64,000 nucleotides of DNA from Fictibacillus nanhaiensis. GTDB taxonomy: Bacteria; Bacillota; Bacilli; Bacillales; Fictibacillaceae. This document shows, piece by piece, positions 33,791 to 42,869 of the stretch; position 1 is the first letter of the stretch; each line of letters opens with the position of its first letter. Under the pieces are notes generated by a model. The model saw only the letters and a list, made by a program, of their open reading frames with translations. It made no database searches and was not told the DNA's origin. Made by a program: the position numbers and the translations under genes. The DNA lies in NCBI RefSeq assembly GCF_023715445.1, contig NZ_JAMBOD010000005.1, forward strand, positions 124,001 to 188,000, written 5' to 3'.

Positions 33791-35134
33791 TTGAAACCTA
33801 ACTTAATGCCTAATAACCCAAAACCTATTGAGGCAAAAACGAAAACAAAGAGCAAAAAGAAGCTGTCTGAACGTTCAATCGGCTATCTGCTTATTGCACC
33901 GGCCATGATTCTTATTTTTGTTATCGCAATTTGGCCGGTTTTCCAATCTTTTTATTACAGCATGTTCGATTTAAGGCTGAACAATCCAGCGAAGTCTGAA
34001 GCTTATACTTCGTACAAAGTGAATCTTCATACTTATCTAGACAATTATCCGTTCTTAATTAATTCGCTAGAGGAAGAAGCAGACAATGCTACTGGTAAAA
34101 CGAAGGAAGAGCTAGCAGAGATTCAGGCAAATTTAGAAAAAATAGATTCGGAGTTAAAGAAAGACAGTGAGTTAAAGGATCAATATGAACAGGTCGACGA
34201 AAAACTGATGGTTATGAAACCTGTCAGTGAGGAGCTTGCTGTAGCAAAGCTGGACAAAGAAGTCGCTCTTGATCTTGAAAAGACAGTAGATGATACGACA
34301 GATCGAGTCCGCGAACTGAAAGGTGAGCTGGAGAATCCAGATGATCTTATTGGTCTATCTTCTTCATTAAGTGATTCAGTCATTACACCGAATTTTATCG
34401 GTCTTAAACATTATAAAGAAAATTTATCTGATGGACGTATGTGGAAGGCAATCTCAAATACTACAGTCTTCACTGTAATTTCTGTTTTCGCAGAACTTGT
34501 AATTGGTCTCGCAATTGCGATCCTGATTAACAAGGCTTTCTTCGGAAGAGGACTTGTCCGTGCGACAATCCTTATACCTTGGGCGATTCCGACAGCTGTA
34601 TCAGCCTTCATGTGGAAGTATTTATATGATGGCCAAAACGGGATTGTAGCGAAAGCGTTTGAGGAAATCGGACTGTTTGACCGAATGACAGATCTTTTAA
34701 CAAGCAGCAATGGTGCGATGTTCTCGGTAATTTTTGCGGATGTATGGAAAACGACACCTTATATGGCTTTACTCTTGCTGGCTGGATTACAGACGATTCC
34801 AAGTTCACTGTATGAAGCAGCGGCGATCGATGGAGCGAGCAAGTGGAAGCAGTTCTTGAAAATTACATTGCCATTATTAAAATCAAGCATTCTTGTTGCC
34901 TTATTGTTCCGAACATTGGATGCATTCCGTGTATTTGACTTGATCTACGTGTTAACGGGCGGAGGTCCAGCGAACTCTACTGAAACAATCTCTATTTTGG
35001 CCTATAAAGTTATGTTTGCACAAACCAATTTCGGTGAAGGTTCGGCGTTGTCCGTAATTGTGTTTATCTGTGTCGCTATAATTTCCATGATCTATATTAA
35101 ATTCTTAGGTCGTGACCTTTTAAATGATAAATAA
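33791..35134 (+). CDS. Sugar ABC transporter permease (MalF-type)
   Basis: A 447-residue permease. A basic N-terminus precedes TM1 (about residues 32-53). A ~150-residue external insertion follows, Glu/Lys-rich and helical (EEEADNATGKTKEELAEIQA onward), then five helices with the EAA loop LYEAAAIDGASKWKQFLKITLP. The TTG at 33791 lies 9 nt after AAGGAG; the longer open frame to 33680 runs into the hairpin region. The long charged insertion between TM1 and TM2 is predicted coiled coil and resembles in position the P2 loop of E. coli MalF. Confidence 0.88.
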   Translation: MKPNLMPNNPKPIEAKTKTKSKKKLSERSIGYLLIAPAMILIFVIAIWPVFQSFYYSMFDLRLNNPAKSEAYTSYKVNLHTYLDNYPFLINSLEEEADNATGKTKEELAEIQANLEKIDSELKKDSELKDQYEQVDEKLMVMKPVSEELAVAKLDKEVALDLEKTVDDTTDRVRELKGELENPDDLIGLSSSLSDSVITPNFIGLKHYKENLSDGRMWKAISNTTVFTVISVFAELVIGLAIAILINKAFFGRGLVRATILIPWAIPTAVSAFMWKYLYDGQNGIVAKAFEEIGLFDRMTDLLTSSNGAMFSVIFADVWKTTPYMALLLLAGLQTIPSSLYEAAAIDGASKWKQFLKITLPLLKSSILVALLFRTLDAFRVFDLIYVLTGGGPANSTETISILAYKVMFAQTNFGEGSALSVIVFICVAIISMIYIKFLGRDLLNDK

Positions 35135-35165
35135 AAAACGGAAACAACAAAGGAGTGAATAGGAA

Positions 35166-35993
35166 ATGAACAAAAAAGCGGGCCCAATGTTTTATGTATT
35201 CTTAGCATTGTTTGTCTTCCTTGTCATGTTTCCGTTTTTATGGGTACTGGCAAGCTCAATTAAACCGGTTGCCGAGTTGTTTGGTGATCGTGCGTTCATA
35301 CCGTTTACGGATAATATGACCTTGGAAAATTATGAATCTGTATTTGTAAACTATCCATTTTTAAAATATTTGTGGAACAGCTTGGTAGTTTCAACAATTA
35401 CAACGGTTTATGCTGTCCTTGTTGCCAGCTTTGCCGCATATGCAATTGCACGCTTAAAGTTTAAAGGAAAAACATTCATCTTAGGCTTGGTGCTTTCGGT
35501 ATCGATGTTTCCACAGATCGCAACGATTTCGCCGATTTATATTGTATTGAAGAACCTTGGATTAACAAACAGCTATCTTGGTTTGATCATTCCATATACG
35601 ACGTTTACCTTGCCGCTTTCAATCTGGCTGCTAGTAACATTTTTTAGAAAGATTCCTTTTGATCTAGAAGAAGCGGCGAAGATTGACGGCGCATCTTTGA
35701 TGCAAACATATTGGAGAGTTATACTGCCGCTTGCGATTCCAGGAATTTTTACAACAGCCATTCTTGTATTTATCTCAGCATGGAACGAGTTCTTGTTTGC
35801 TCTAACGATCAACACAGATGATGCTTATAAAACCGTTCCAGTCGGTATCGCGATGTTTGAAGGACAGTTCACGATTCCGTGGGGTGAGGTTACAGCAGCA
35901 ACTGTCATTGTAACGGTACCTCTCGTTATTATGGTTCTGGCGTTCCAACGCAAGATTGTTTCCGGACTGACATCTGGTGCGGTAAAAGAATAG
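35166..35993 (+). CDS. Sugar ABC transporter permease (MalG-type)
   Basis: A 275-residue permease with six helices and the EAA loop LEEAAKIDGASLMQTYWRVILP (about residues 162-183, the ATPase contact). It pairs with the MalF-type gene 31 bp upstream and the lipoprotein to import a di- or oligosaccharide. The C-terminus ends in QRKIVSGLTSGAVKE, the usual end for MalG proteins. Confidence 0.9.
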   Translation: MNKKAGPMFYVFLALFVFLVMFPFLWVLASSIKPVAELFGDRAFIPFTDNMTLENYESVFVNYPFLKYLWNSLVVSTITTVYAVLVASFAAYAIARLKFKGKTFILGLVLSVSMFPQIATISPIYIVLKNLGLTNSYLGLIIPYTTFTLPLSIWLLVTFFRKIPFDLEEAAKIDGASLMQTYWRVILPLAIPGIFTTAILVFISAWNEFLFALTINTDDAYKTVPVGIAMFEGQFTIPWGEVTAATVIVTVPLVIMVLAFQRKIVSGLTSGAVKE

Positions 35994-36008
35994 TATTTCG
36001 GACGCATA

Positions 36009-36042
36009 CCCTGCAGCTTTATAAAGAGCTGCAGGGTTTTTT
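36009..36042 (+). terminator. Terminator of the sugar ABC operon
   Basis: CCCTGCAGCT / AGCTGCAGGG perfect stem followed by TTTTTTG. Confidence 0.9.
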
Positions 36043-36115
36043 GTTTTGTTATGTATTTTTTAAAATCACAAACATAGAAAAGAAATAGGAAGAAAAAATG
36101 AAAGGGGGAAGTCTA

Positions 36116-36445
36116 GTGCACGGTCACGATATTCAACATATAAAATGGAGGGGCAGGAATGTTCATGTCCATCAATATTCTACCCAGACTTCAGTAAATG
36201 ATGGGCATTCACATACGGTGCAAGGGGTGACAAGTTCGGCAAAAAACACAATGGGGCATGTTCATAACTATGAAGGAACAACTACATTTGATGACGGTCA
36301 TGTTCACCGTTTTTCGGGAACAACCGGACCTCCCATCTATACAGCGGATGGAACACATTATCATATGATAACCGGTACAACTTCTTTTAATGATGGGCAC
36401 ACTCATCAATATACGGGTTGGACCGGAAAGAATGTTTCTGAATGA
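36116..36445 (+). CDS. ymaF: YmaF family His-rich protein
   Basis: A 109-residue protein built of four or five repeats of the pattern NDGHSHTVQGVTS / DDGHVHRFSGTT / NDGHTHQYTGWT, giving many HxH pairs that could bind metal. It matches the YmaF family of bacilli. Function is unknown. The GTG at 36116 lies 7 nt after AAAGGGGG; an ATG at 36098 with a weaker AGGAAG is the alternative. It is monocistronic with its own terminator. Confidence 0.8.
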   Translation: MHGHDIQHIKWRGRNVHVHQYSTQTSVNDGHSHTVQGVTSSAKNTMGHVHNYEGTTTFDDGHVHRFSGTTGPPIYTADGTHYHMITGTTSFNDGHTHQYTGWTGKNVSE

Positions 36446-36461
36446 TTAAAGTGGAATAAAT

Positions 36462-36490
36462 AAAACACCGATTTTTCGGTGTTTTTTGTT
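36462..36490 (+). terminator. Terminator of ymaF
   Basis: AAAACACCG / CGGTGTTTT stem followed by TTGTTTT. Confidence 0.85.
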
Positions 36491-36562
36491 TTGAAAATGG
36501 AAGACTAAACATGATTCTGATAGTCTAAAGTTAGCGAATAAGAAAACGGAGGAAATCGAAAT

Positions 36563-37297
36563 ATGAAACTTACAGTCTTAGGCTTTTGGGGAGGATATCC
36601 TGGTGCAGGAGAAGCGACTTCAGGCTATCTATTACAAAGTGAAGGCTTTAATTTGCTTATTGATTGCGGAAGCGGAGTGCTTGCTCAATTACAAAAATAC
36701 ATAAAACCAGAAGAGCTGGATGCTGTTGTTTTATCTCATTATCATGCAGACCATGTGGCGGATATTGGAGTTCTTCAATACAGCCGGCTTATCCAATCCT
36801 TTTTACAGGAAGGCATGAAGACTCTGCCGATCTATGGACATAAAGAAGATGAAGCAGGTTTACTTTCACTTACTCATCTTCATCATACGAAAGGAATGTC
36901 ATACGATCCTTCGCGTGAATTGAAGGTCGGTCCGTTTACGATTACATTTCAGCTAACAAAACATGCTGCCGTATGCTATGCAATGCGTATTACAGATGGG
37001 AAAGATACGATTGTTTACACGGCGGACACTGCATTGATTCCTGAGTTGATCGCTTTCAGTCAACATGCTGATTTGCTTATTGCAGAATGTAATTTTTATA
37101 AGGGAATGGATGGGAGCGGTCCTGGTCACATGACCTCTGAAGATTGCGGTAAGCTAGCCCATCAATCAAAAGCCCATCAGCTGCTCCTCACTCATCTTCC
37201 TCATTTTGGTCAGTTATCACAGCTTGTCACAGAGGCGAAAGAGGTGTATAACAATAAAGTGGAGCTTGCCTCTTCCGGCTGGACGTGGGGAGCTTAA
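36563..37297 (+). CDS. yhfI: Metallo-beta-lactamase-fold hydrolase YhfI
   Basis: A 244-residue MBL-fold protein, the same length as B. subtilis YhfI. The zinc motif SHYHADHVADI (about residues 58-68) and downstream YTADTALIP and HLPHFG supply the metal ligands. RNase Z or phosphodiesterase-like chemistry is common in the family but the substrate is not known. It precedes lplJ by 28 bp, as in B. subtilis. Confidence 0.88.
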   Translation: MKLTVLGFWGGYPGAGEATSGYLLQSEGFNLLIDCGSGVLAQLQKYIKPEELDAVVLSHYHADHVADIGVLQYSRLIQSFLQEGMKTLPIYGHKEDEAGLLSLTHLHHTKGMSYDPSRELKVGPFTITFQLTKHAAVCYAMRITDGKDTIVYTADTALIPELIAFSQHADLLIAECNFYKGMDGSGPGHMTSEDCGKLAHQSKAHQLLLTHLPHFGQLSQLVTEAKEVYNNKVELASSGWTWGA

Positions 37298-37325
37298 AGA
37301 TAGGGACTGAAAGAGGAGAAAAACT

Positions 37326-38315
37326 ATGCTTTTTATTGATAATGAAAATATTACAGACCCAAGAGTGAATTTGGCGATTGAAGAATTCGCTTTGAAGCAT
37401 TTGGACATCAATGAAACGTATTTGCTTTTTTATATAAATGAACCATCTATTATCATCGGTAAGAACCAAAATACAGTTGAAGAGATCAACACGGAATACG
37501 TGCGTGACCAGGGGATTCATGTAGTGCGCCGCTTATCGGGCGGCGGAGCAGTCTATCATGATCTTGGAAACTTAAACTTCAGCTTTATCACAAAGGATGA
37601 CGGTAATTCTTTTCATGACTTTAAAAAATTTACTGACCCTGTTGTAAAAGCTCTTAAAAAGCTAGGTGTGAACGCGGAATTGAGCGGACGCAACGACATC
37701 TTGGCTGACGGCAAGAAGATTTCGGGAAATGCTCAGTTCTCTACAAAAGGCCGTATGTTCAGCCACGGAACGCTGCTTTTTGATTCAGAGATTGAAAATG
37801 TAGTTTCCGCACTTAACGTTCGTATGGACAAGATCGAGTCTAAAGGAATCAAGTCGATTCGCAGCCGTGTTACGAATATTCGCGAGCACTTGGATGAAGA
37901 CATGACAATGGAAGAATTTAAAGAAACTCTTCTAACGTATTTATTTGAGGAGTTTGATTCGATTCCAAAATACGAGTTAACGGAAAGTGACTGGAAAGAA
38001 ATCCGGAAAATTTCCAGAGAACGATATGCAAATTGGGATTGGAACTACGGGAAGTCACCGAAGTTTAATGTTGAGCTGTCTAACCGTTTTGCGGCAGGTT
38101 CTGTTGATGTCCGCCTTCACATCGTAAAAGGAATTATTCAAGAGAGTAAGATTTTTGGAGATTTCTTTGGAGTAGGTGACGTATCCGATATCGAGAACAA
38201 ACTGAACGGTGTGCGCTATGACCGTGAAGAGATTGAAAATGTACTCGAAGACATTGATCTGCAGCATTACTTCGGTAATATTTCACGTCAGGAATTCTTG
38301 GATCTTCTATATTAA
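37326..38315 (+). CDS. lplJ: Lipoate-protein ligase LplJ
   Basis: A 329-residue enzyme that adenylates free lipoate and attaches it to carrier proteins. Visible motifs are NEPSIIIGKNQNTVEEIN (about 38-55), VRRLSGGGAVYHDLGNLNFSF (about 70-90) and KKISGNAQF (Lys about 136). A C-terminal accessory domain follows. It would supply the lipoyl E2 subunits, including the E2 encoded at 59689-60963. Cotranscribed with yhfI. Confidence 0.93.
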   Translation: MLFIDNENITDPRVNLAIEEFALKHLDINETYLLFYINEPSIIIGKNQNTVEEINTEYVRDQGIHVVRRLSGGGAVYHDLGNLNFSFITKDDGNSFHDFKKFTDPVVKALKKLGVNAELSGRNDILADGKKISGNAQFSTKGRMFSHGTLLFDSEIENVVSALNVRMDKIESKGIKSIRSRVTNIREHLDEDMTMEEFKETLLTYLFEEFDSIPKYELTESDWKEIRKISRERYANWDWNYGKSPKFNVELSNRFAAGSVDVRLHIVKGIIQESKIFGDFFGVGDVSDIENKLNGVRYDREEIENVLEDIDLQHYFGNISRQEFLDLLY

Positions 38316-38330
38316 TAGATACAATATGTG

Positions 38331-38361
38331 AAAACCGCCTTCTTTTGAGGGCGGTTTTTTA
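38331..38361 (+). terminator. Terminator of yhfI-lplJ
   Basis: AAAACCGCC / GGCGGTTTT perfect stem followed by TTA. Confidence 0.85.
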
Positions 38362-38383
38362 AAATGGAAAGTGTATCCACTGA

Positions 38384-38480
38384 TTATAAGTCTTCAAAAA
38401 TTTTTATCAGTCTTCAAAATAATTTATAAGTCTTCAAAACTTTTTATAAGTCCTCAAAAAAATTTATAAGTCTTCACGAA
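38384..38480. repeat. Periodic array F, core TTATAAGTCTTCAAAA
   Basis: AGTCTTC (one copy AGTCCTC) starts at 38389, 38409, 38429, 38449 and 38469: an exact 20-bp period over five units. It lies right after the lplJ terminator, about 285 bp before paaK. Confidence 0.88.
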
Positions 38481-38687
38481 TAGACTTTAAAACAAGGCAC
38501 TTAAGCACTTATTTTCATTTGACAGAAAATTAATATAAATGATAAGCTTAAGTCAAATTACATTACACTATTATCTAATAACGCTATAAAAACGTCATAT
38601 TTTTTATTCCGCTATGTAAAATGACTTATTAACAAGGTGACAATCGAAGAAGTATCAATTTTAAGTTCATAGTATAAGGGCAAGTAA

Positions 38688-38708
38688 GGCTGACAAAAAA
38701 GGTCAGCC
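38688..38708. promoter_or_regulatory. Perfect inverted repeat in the paaK leader region
   Basis: GGCTGAC aaaaaag GTCAGCC, a 7-bp stem. It is 18 bp before the cre site. The T run after it is weak, so it may be a regulator-binding site (PaaX is a candidate) or an attenuator. Confidence 0.45.
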
Positions 38709-38725
38709 AAGTTTTCTTAATAAAA

Positions 38726-38739
38726 TGTAATCGCTTACA
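38726..38739. promoter_or_regulatory. cre site before the paa operon
   Basis: TGTAATCGCTTACA fits TGWAANCGNTNWCA at every position and is nearly palindromic. It lies 25 bp upstream of the paaK start, suited to carbon catabolite repression by CcpA. Confidence 0.75.
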
Positions 38740-38764
38740 TATCGCGAAAGGAGATGAACAACGA

Positions 38765-40093
38765 ATGATTCTTCATCCTAAAGTGGAATGCATGAATGGT
38801 GAAGAGAAAGAAGAGCTGCAGCTTCATCGTTTAAAACAGACGGTACATGCAGTTTACGAGAATGTATCTTTTTACAAAAATGCCTTTGACGAAAGAGAGA
38901 TACACCCATCATCTATTGAAAAACTAGAAGACCTGAAAAAACTGCCTTTTACCGTAAAAAAAGACCTTCGAGATCACTATCCATTCGGTCTTTTTGCAGT
39001 TCCTCAAGATCATTTGGTCCGTCTTCACGCATCCTCTGGAACAAGCGGAAAGCCCACAGTTGTCGGTTATACAGAAGGTGACATAGAAAGATGGAGTGAT
39101 ATTGTAGCACGGTCGATTGCCATTGCGGGTGGTGAGCCAGGAAACGTACTTCATAACGCCTATGGATACGGGCTTTTTACAGGCGGACTTGGTCTCCATA
39201 ACGGATCAGAACGTCTTGGAATGGTTACGGTTCCTGTATCAGGAGGTAACACGGAGCGGCAGATTTTACTGATTGAAGACTTTAAACCGCAAGTCATCTG
39301 CGGAACTCCATCTTATATCTTAACAATTGCTGAAAAGATGGAGGATCTCGGAAAGGACCCAAGAGCTACTTCCCTTCAGTACGGCATTTTTGGTGCGGAA
39401 CCTTGGTCTGAAGAAATGCGTGCGACACTAGAAGAAAAGCTAGGGATTAAGGCTATGGATATTTACGGTCTCAGTGAGGTTATGGGACCTGGTGTGGCGA
39501 TGGAATGTCACGAAGCACAGAACGGATTGCATATTATGGATGACCACTTTATAGCTGAAATTATTAATCCAGATACGCTTGAACCAATGCCGGACGGAGA
39601 ATATGGCGAGCTTGTATTTACGAGTTTAACGAAGGAAGCTTTTCCGATTATCCGTTACCGTACGGGTGATATTGCTTCTCTTGACCGCACTCCATGCACC
39701 TGCGGAAGAACATCTGTCCGAATGAGCAGGGTTAAGGGGCGAATCGACGACATGATTATTGTCAGAGGGGTTAATGTATTCCCTTCTGAGATCGAGAACT
39801 GCCTGCTTTCCGTTGAGGAAATCGTTCCACATTATCAGATCCATATACAGACAGAAGGATTCAGAGAGCACATCGAGCTTCATGTCGAGATGAGTGAGAA
39901 GCTTTATGCTCTAACGAAAGGTGATGAAGCACACTCAGCGACCGAGCTGCTAAAACAAACCATTTCAAAAAAAATCAAAGACACTTGCCTTGTAACGATG
40001 AAGATCAAAGTGTTTCCGCCAAAAGTTATACCGCGTTCTGAAGGAAAGGCAATCAGAGTTGTAAGGCATGCTCAGAAAAAAATGGGTGTATAA
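38765..40093 (+). CDS. paaK: Phenylacetate-CoA ligase
   Basis: A 442-residue AMP-forming ligase that activates phenylacetate to phenylacetyl-CoA. Motifs: ASSGTSGKPTVVGYTEGD (about 90-107, nucleotide loop), YGLSEVMGPGVAMEC (about 234-248), YRTGDIASLDRTPCTCGRTS and the C-terminal KVIPRSEGKAIRVV with the catalytic Lys. First gene of the paa cluster; AAAGGAGATG lies before the ATG. Confidence 0.94.
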   Translation: MILHPKVECMNGEEKEELQLHRLKQTVHAVYENVSFYKNAFDEREIHPSSIEKLEDLKKLPFTVKKDLRDHYPFGLFAVPQDHLVRLHASSGTSGKPTVVGYTEGDIERWSDIVARSIAIAGGEPGNVLHNAYGYGLFTGGLGLHNGSERLGMVTVPVSGGNTERQILLIEDFKPQVICGTPSYILTIAEKMEDLGKDPRATSLQYGIFGAEPWSEEMRATLEEKLGIKAMDIYGLSEVMGPGVAMECHEAQNGLHIMDDHFIAEIINPDTLEPMPDGEYGELVFTSLTKEAFPIIRYRTGDIASLDRTPCTCGRTSVRMSRVKGRIDDMIIVRGVNVFPSEIENCLLSVEEIVPHYQIHIQTEGFREHIELHVEMSEKLYALTKGDEAHSATELLKQTISKKIKDTCLVTMKIKVFPPKVIPRSEGKAIRVVRHAQKKMGV

Positions 40094-40164
40094 CCATTGT
40101 TTAAAAGCATGACGATATTTTATAATTACGGTAATAAAACGTAATACAACAGGAGGAGAATAGC

Positions 40165-41130
40165 ATGACAGTTGGTGTTAGCTTTAATCAACTTAGTGAA
40201 GAAGAAAAAATGCAGCATTTTTTAGACCGTATCAATGCTGGTGAAAAGATTGAACCAGATGACTGGATGCCTGATGATTACCGTCTGCAGCTGATCCGTT
40301 TGATTTCTATGCATGGAATTTCAGAAATTATGGGAGCGCTTCCAGAGAAAGAGTGGGTGCCAAAAGCTCCGTCTTTACACCGGAAATTGGCAATCATGGC
40401 CAAGGTGCAGGACGAAATGGGCCACGGCCAATTGCTGCTTCGTGTTGCAGAAGACCTGATGGCACCGCTTGGAAAGACACGCCACGACATCATGGAGGAT
40501 CTTTTTTCAGGAAAACTGAAATTTCACAACGTTTTCCATATGGATGCACCAACATGGGGAGACGCTGGAATCATTGCATGGCTCGTGGATGGAGCAGCAA
40601 TCATTTCCCAGAGTATGATGCTTGATTCTTCTTATGGTCCATACGCGCGTGCGCTGAAGCGTATTTGTGCAGAAGAAGTATTCCACGCGCAGCATGGAGA
40701 GAGTATTATTTTAGCGATGGCAGAAGGAACGCCTGAACAGCGCCAGATGCTGCAGGATGCCCTTAACCGCTGGTGGGAGTCTCTTATCATGTTCTTTGGA
40801 CCGAAATCGGCAAAAGAAACAGGTAACTCTAATGCGGATAAGAACATCATGTACAAAATCCGTACAAAAACGAATGAAGATCTAAGACAAGAATTCTTCA
40901 CTAAATACATTCCGCGTATTTGGTCGCTCGGACTGACGATTCCGGATGACACGATTCGTTTTGATGAAGAAAGCAAAATGTGGATCTATATGGATGCTGA
41001 CTGGAGCAAGTTTAAGCAGATCGTTTCCGGAAACGGACCACAATCTCAGAATCGTTTAGATCTTCGCCGCCGTTCGTACAAAAATAACGAGTGGGTACGT
41101 GAGGCATTGGCTGCTAAAAAAGCGATCTAA
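40165..41130 (+). CDS. paaA: Phenylacetyl-CoA 1,2-epoxidase catalytic subunit PaaA
   Basis: A 321-residue ferritin-like di-iron monooxygenase subunit that forms the 1,2-epoxide of phenylacetyl-CoA. Carboxylate and His ligands lie in VQDEMGHGQLLLR (about 75-87) and CAEEVFHAQHGESI (about 171-184). The N-terminal IEPDDWMPDDYRLQLIRLISMHGISEIMGALPEKEWVPKAP, shown here only as a region (about 31-72), is family-typical. The paaABC genes are tightly packed. Confidence 0.95.
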   Translation: MTVGVSFNQLSEEEKMQHFLDRINAGEKIEPDDWMPDDYRLQLIRLISMHGISEIMGALPEKEWVPKAPSLHRKLAIMAKVQDEMGHGQLLLRVAEDLMAPLGKTRHDIMEDLFSGKLKFHNVFHMDAPTWGDAGIIAWLVDGAAIISQSMMLDSSYGPYARALKRICAEEVFHAQHGESIILAMAEGTPEQRQMLQDALNRWWESLIMFFGPKSAKETGNSNADKNIMYKIRTKTNEDLRQEFFTKYIPRIWSLGLTIPDDTIRFDEESKMWIYMDADWSKFKQIVSGNGPQSQNRLDLRRRSYKNNEWVREALAAKKAI

Positions 41131-41154
41131 CAGCGGAAGGGAGAGACAACCAAC

Positions 41155-41499
41155 GTGAACGAACCGAAAAATGAATTTTACAACGTATATGAAGTATTCA
41201 GTAAAAAGACAGATAAATCACCGTTCCAGCACAGCTTCAGCCTGCTCGCGCCTAACGCAGATATGGCACTGATCATGGCAAAAGAAAACTTTTTCAGAAG
41301 AGAGACGGTTGCTGACATATGGGTTGTGAAAAGAGAGAACATCCGCGGATTGAACCAGGATGAAAGAGAGATGCTCAAGAGGCTTGATAAGGAGTACAGA
41401 GAGACAAAAGGATACGGGTATCTAAAGAAAAAATGGCGTGACTACAACCAGGAGCAGTTTACAGAACAGCACATCCTAGGCGGAAGGGGAGACAATTAA
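41155..41499 (+). CDS. paaB: Phenylacetyl-CoA epoxidase subunit PaaB
   Basis: A 114-residue small subunit that bridges PaaA-PaaC heterodimers. FYNVYEVFSKKTDKSPFQHS at the N-terminus and ALIMAKENFFRRETVADIWV are characteristic. The start is a GTG 24 bp after paaA, and the stop overlaps the paaC ATG by 1 nt (TAATG). Confidence 0.93.
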   Translation: MNEPKNEFYNVYEVFSKKTDKSPFQHSFSLLAPNADMALIMAKENFFRRETVADIWVVKRENIRGLNQDEREMLKRLDKEYRETKGYGYLKKKWRDYNQEQFTEQHILGGRGDN

Positions 41500-42305
41500 T
41501 GACACAGGAAACGTTAAAGCCACAAGAGAAAGCTGCATTGATCGAGCTCCTCTACCAGATGGGAGATGATGATTTTATTCTCTCGTTCCGTGGTTCAGAA
41601 TGGCTGGGGCTAGCACCGCATATTGAAGAAGACGTTGCTTTTTCATCAATAAGCCAGGACATGATGGGTCATGCGAACCTTTACTACCATCTTTTAGAAG
41701 ACTTGGGAGAAGGGGAAGCGGACAGACTTGCTCACCTTCGCTCCCCTGACCAATTCCGTAATGCCATCATTTTAGAAGAAGTGAACGGGCCGGGAACTTA
41801 TTTGAAAGAACCTGAATATGACTGGGCTTTTGCCGTTGTCCGCAATTACTTTTATGCGGTGCACAAGCAAATTCGCTTAGATTCGCTTCGTCATTCTTCT
41901 TATGGGCCATTAGCTGAGGCCGCAAGAAAAATCATGACAGAGCAATATTATCACCTCATGCACTGGGAAATATGGTTTAAGCAGCTGATGACGAGTACCG
42001 ATGAGGCAATCCAGCGCATGAACGCAGCCATTGAAAAGGTTTGGAAAGATTTCGGAGGAGTTCTTACACTTGGTCCTTCATATGCAGAAATCGTTAAAGC
42101 TAACCTCATCGATGATGAAGCGGTTATGAAAAAGCGGTGGACGAACAAGATGGAAGCCGTGCTAAAGGAAGTTGGAGCGGGCTATCCTGGCGAGCCTCGA
42201 ATGGAAAGAGGAAACGGACGCAACGGTGTCCATACTGACGATTTGAAACAAGCACTTTCAACACTTTCAGAAGTGTATGCTACAAACCCTGCAACTGGCT
42301 GGTAA
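41499..42305 (+). CDS. paaC: Phenylacetyl-CoA epoxidase structural subunit PaaC
   Basis: A 268-residue ferritin-like subunit that supports PaaA structurally. The helical bundle shows EEDVAFSSISQDMMGHANLYYHLLEDLG and KIMTEQYYHLMHWEIWFKQL regions (each cited only as signature areas near 44-71 and 145-164). It overlaps paaB by 1 nt. Confidence 0.93.
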   Translation: MTQETLKPQEKAALIELLYQMGDDDFILSFRGSEWLGLAPHIEEDVAFSSISQDMMGHANLYYHLLEDLGEGEADRLAHLRSPDQFRNAIILEEVNGPGTYLKEPEYDWAFAVVRNYFYAVHKQIRLDSLRHSSYGPLAEAARKIMTEQYYHLMHWEIWFKQLMTSTDEAIQRMNAAIEKVWKDFGGVLTLGPSYAEIVKANLIDDEAVMKKRWTNKMEAVLKEVGAGYPGEPRMERGNGRNGVHTDDLKQALSTLSEVYATNPATGW

Positions 42306-42330
42306 GACGATAAGAAAGGAGATGAACCAC

Positions 42331-42831
42331 GTGTCCGAAATAAAAAACAGCATGACCGATACCGTAATGGACGCGCTTGGGGATGTTAAAGATCCTGAAA
42401 TCGCCTCCGTCAGCATATTAGACCTTGGGATGATACACGAAGTAGAAGTGACCGATGGAAAAGCAAAAGTTTCTGTTCTGCCTACCTTTTCCGGCTGTCC
42501 TGCCTTGCACATTATCGAAAGAGACATTAAAAAAGCATTAGAATCAGTAGAAGGAATTGAATCGGCTGAAGTGAATTTTGTATTTACACCCTCATGGACG
42601 ACAGACCGGATCACACCTGAAGGACGTGAGAGATTAAAAGAGTTCGGAATTTCTCCGCCTCCGGCAAACCACGTGATGGGCGAGCCTTGGGAGATAGACT
42701 GTCCGTACTGCGGGTCAACCTATGTTACGATGGAAAACATCTTTGGGCCTACAGCATGCCGAAGCATCCTGTATTGCAAGTCCTGCAAGAACCCTTTTGA
42801 AGCAATGAAACCTGTTGCTGATATGGGGTAG
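42331..42831 (+). CDS. paaD: PaaD, iron-sulfur carrier-like protein of the epoxidase
   Basis: A 166-residue protein with an N-terminal DUF59/MIP18 domain (DVKDPEIASVSILDLGMI, SGCPALHI) and a C-terminal four-Cys ribbon (CPYCGSTYV ... CRSILYCKSCKNPFEAMKP). PaaD probably helps mature the Fe-S part of the epoxidase electron chain. The GTG at 42331 lies after AAAGGAGATG and removes an apparent overlap with paaC. Notably no paaE reductase follows. Confidence 0.9.
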   Translation: MSEIKNSMTDTVMDALGDVKDPEIASVSILDLGMIHEVEVTDGKAKVSVLPTFSGCPALHIIERDIKKALESVEGIESAEVNFVFTPSWTTDRITPEGRERLKEFGISPPPANHVMGEPWEIDCPYCGSTYVTMENIFGPTACRSILYCKSCKNPFEAMKPVADMG

Positions 42832-42869
42832 ACGAAAAATATGAGTTTAAAAATAGGGAGGAAACACAC

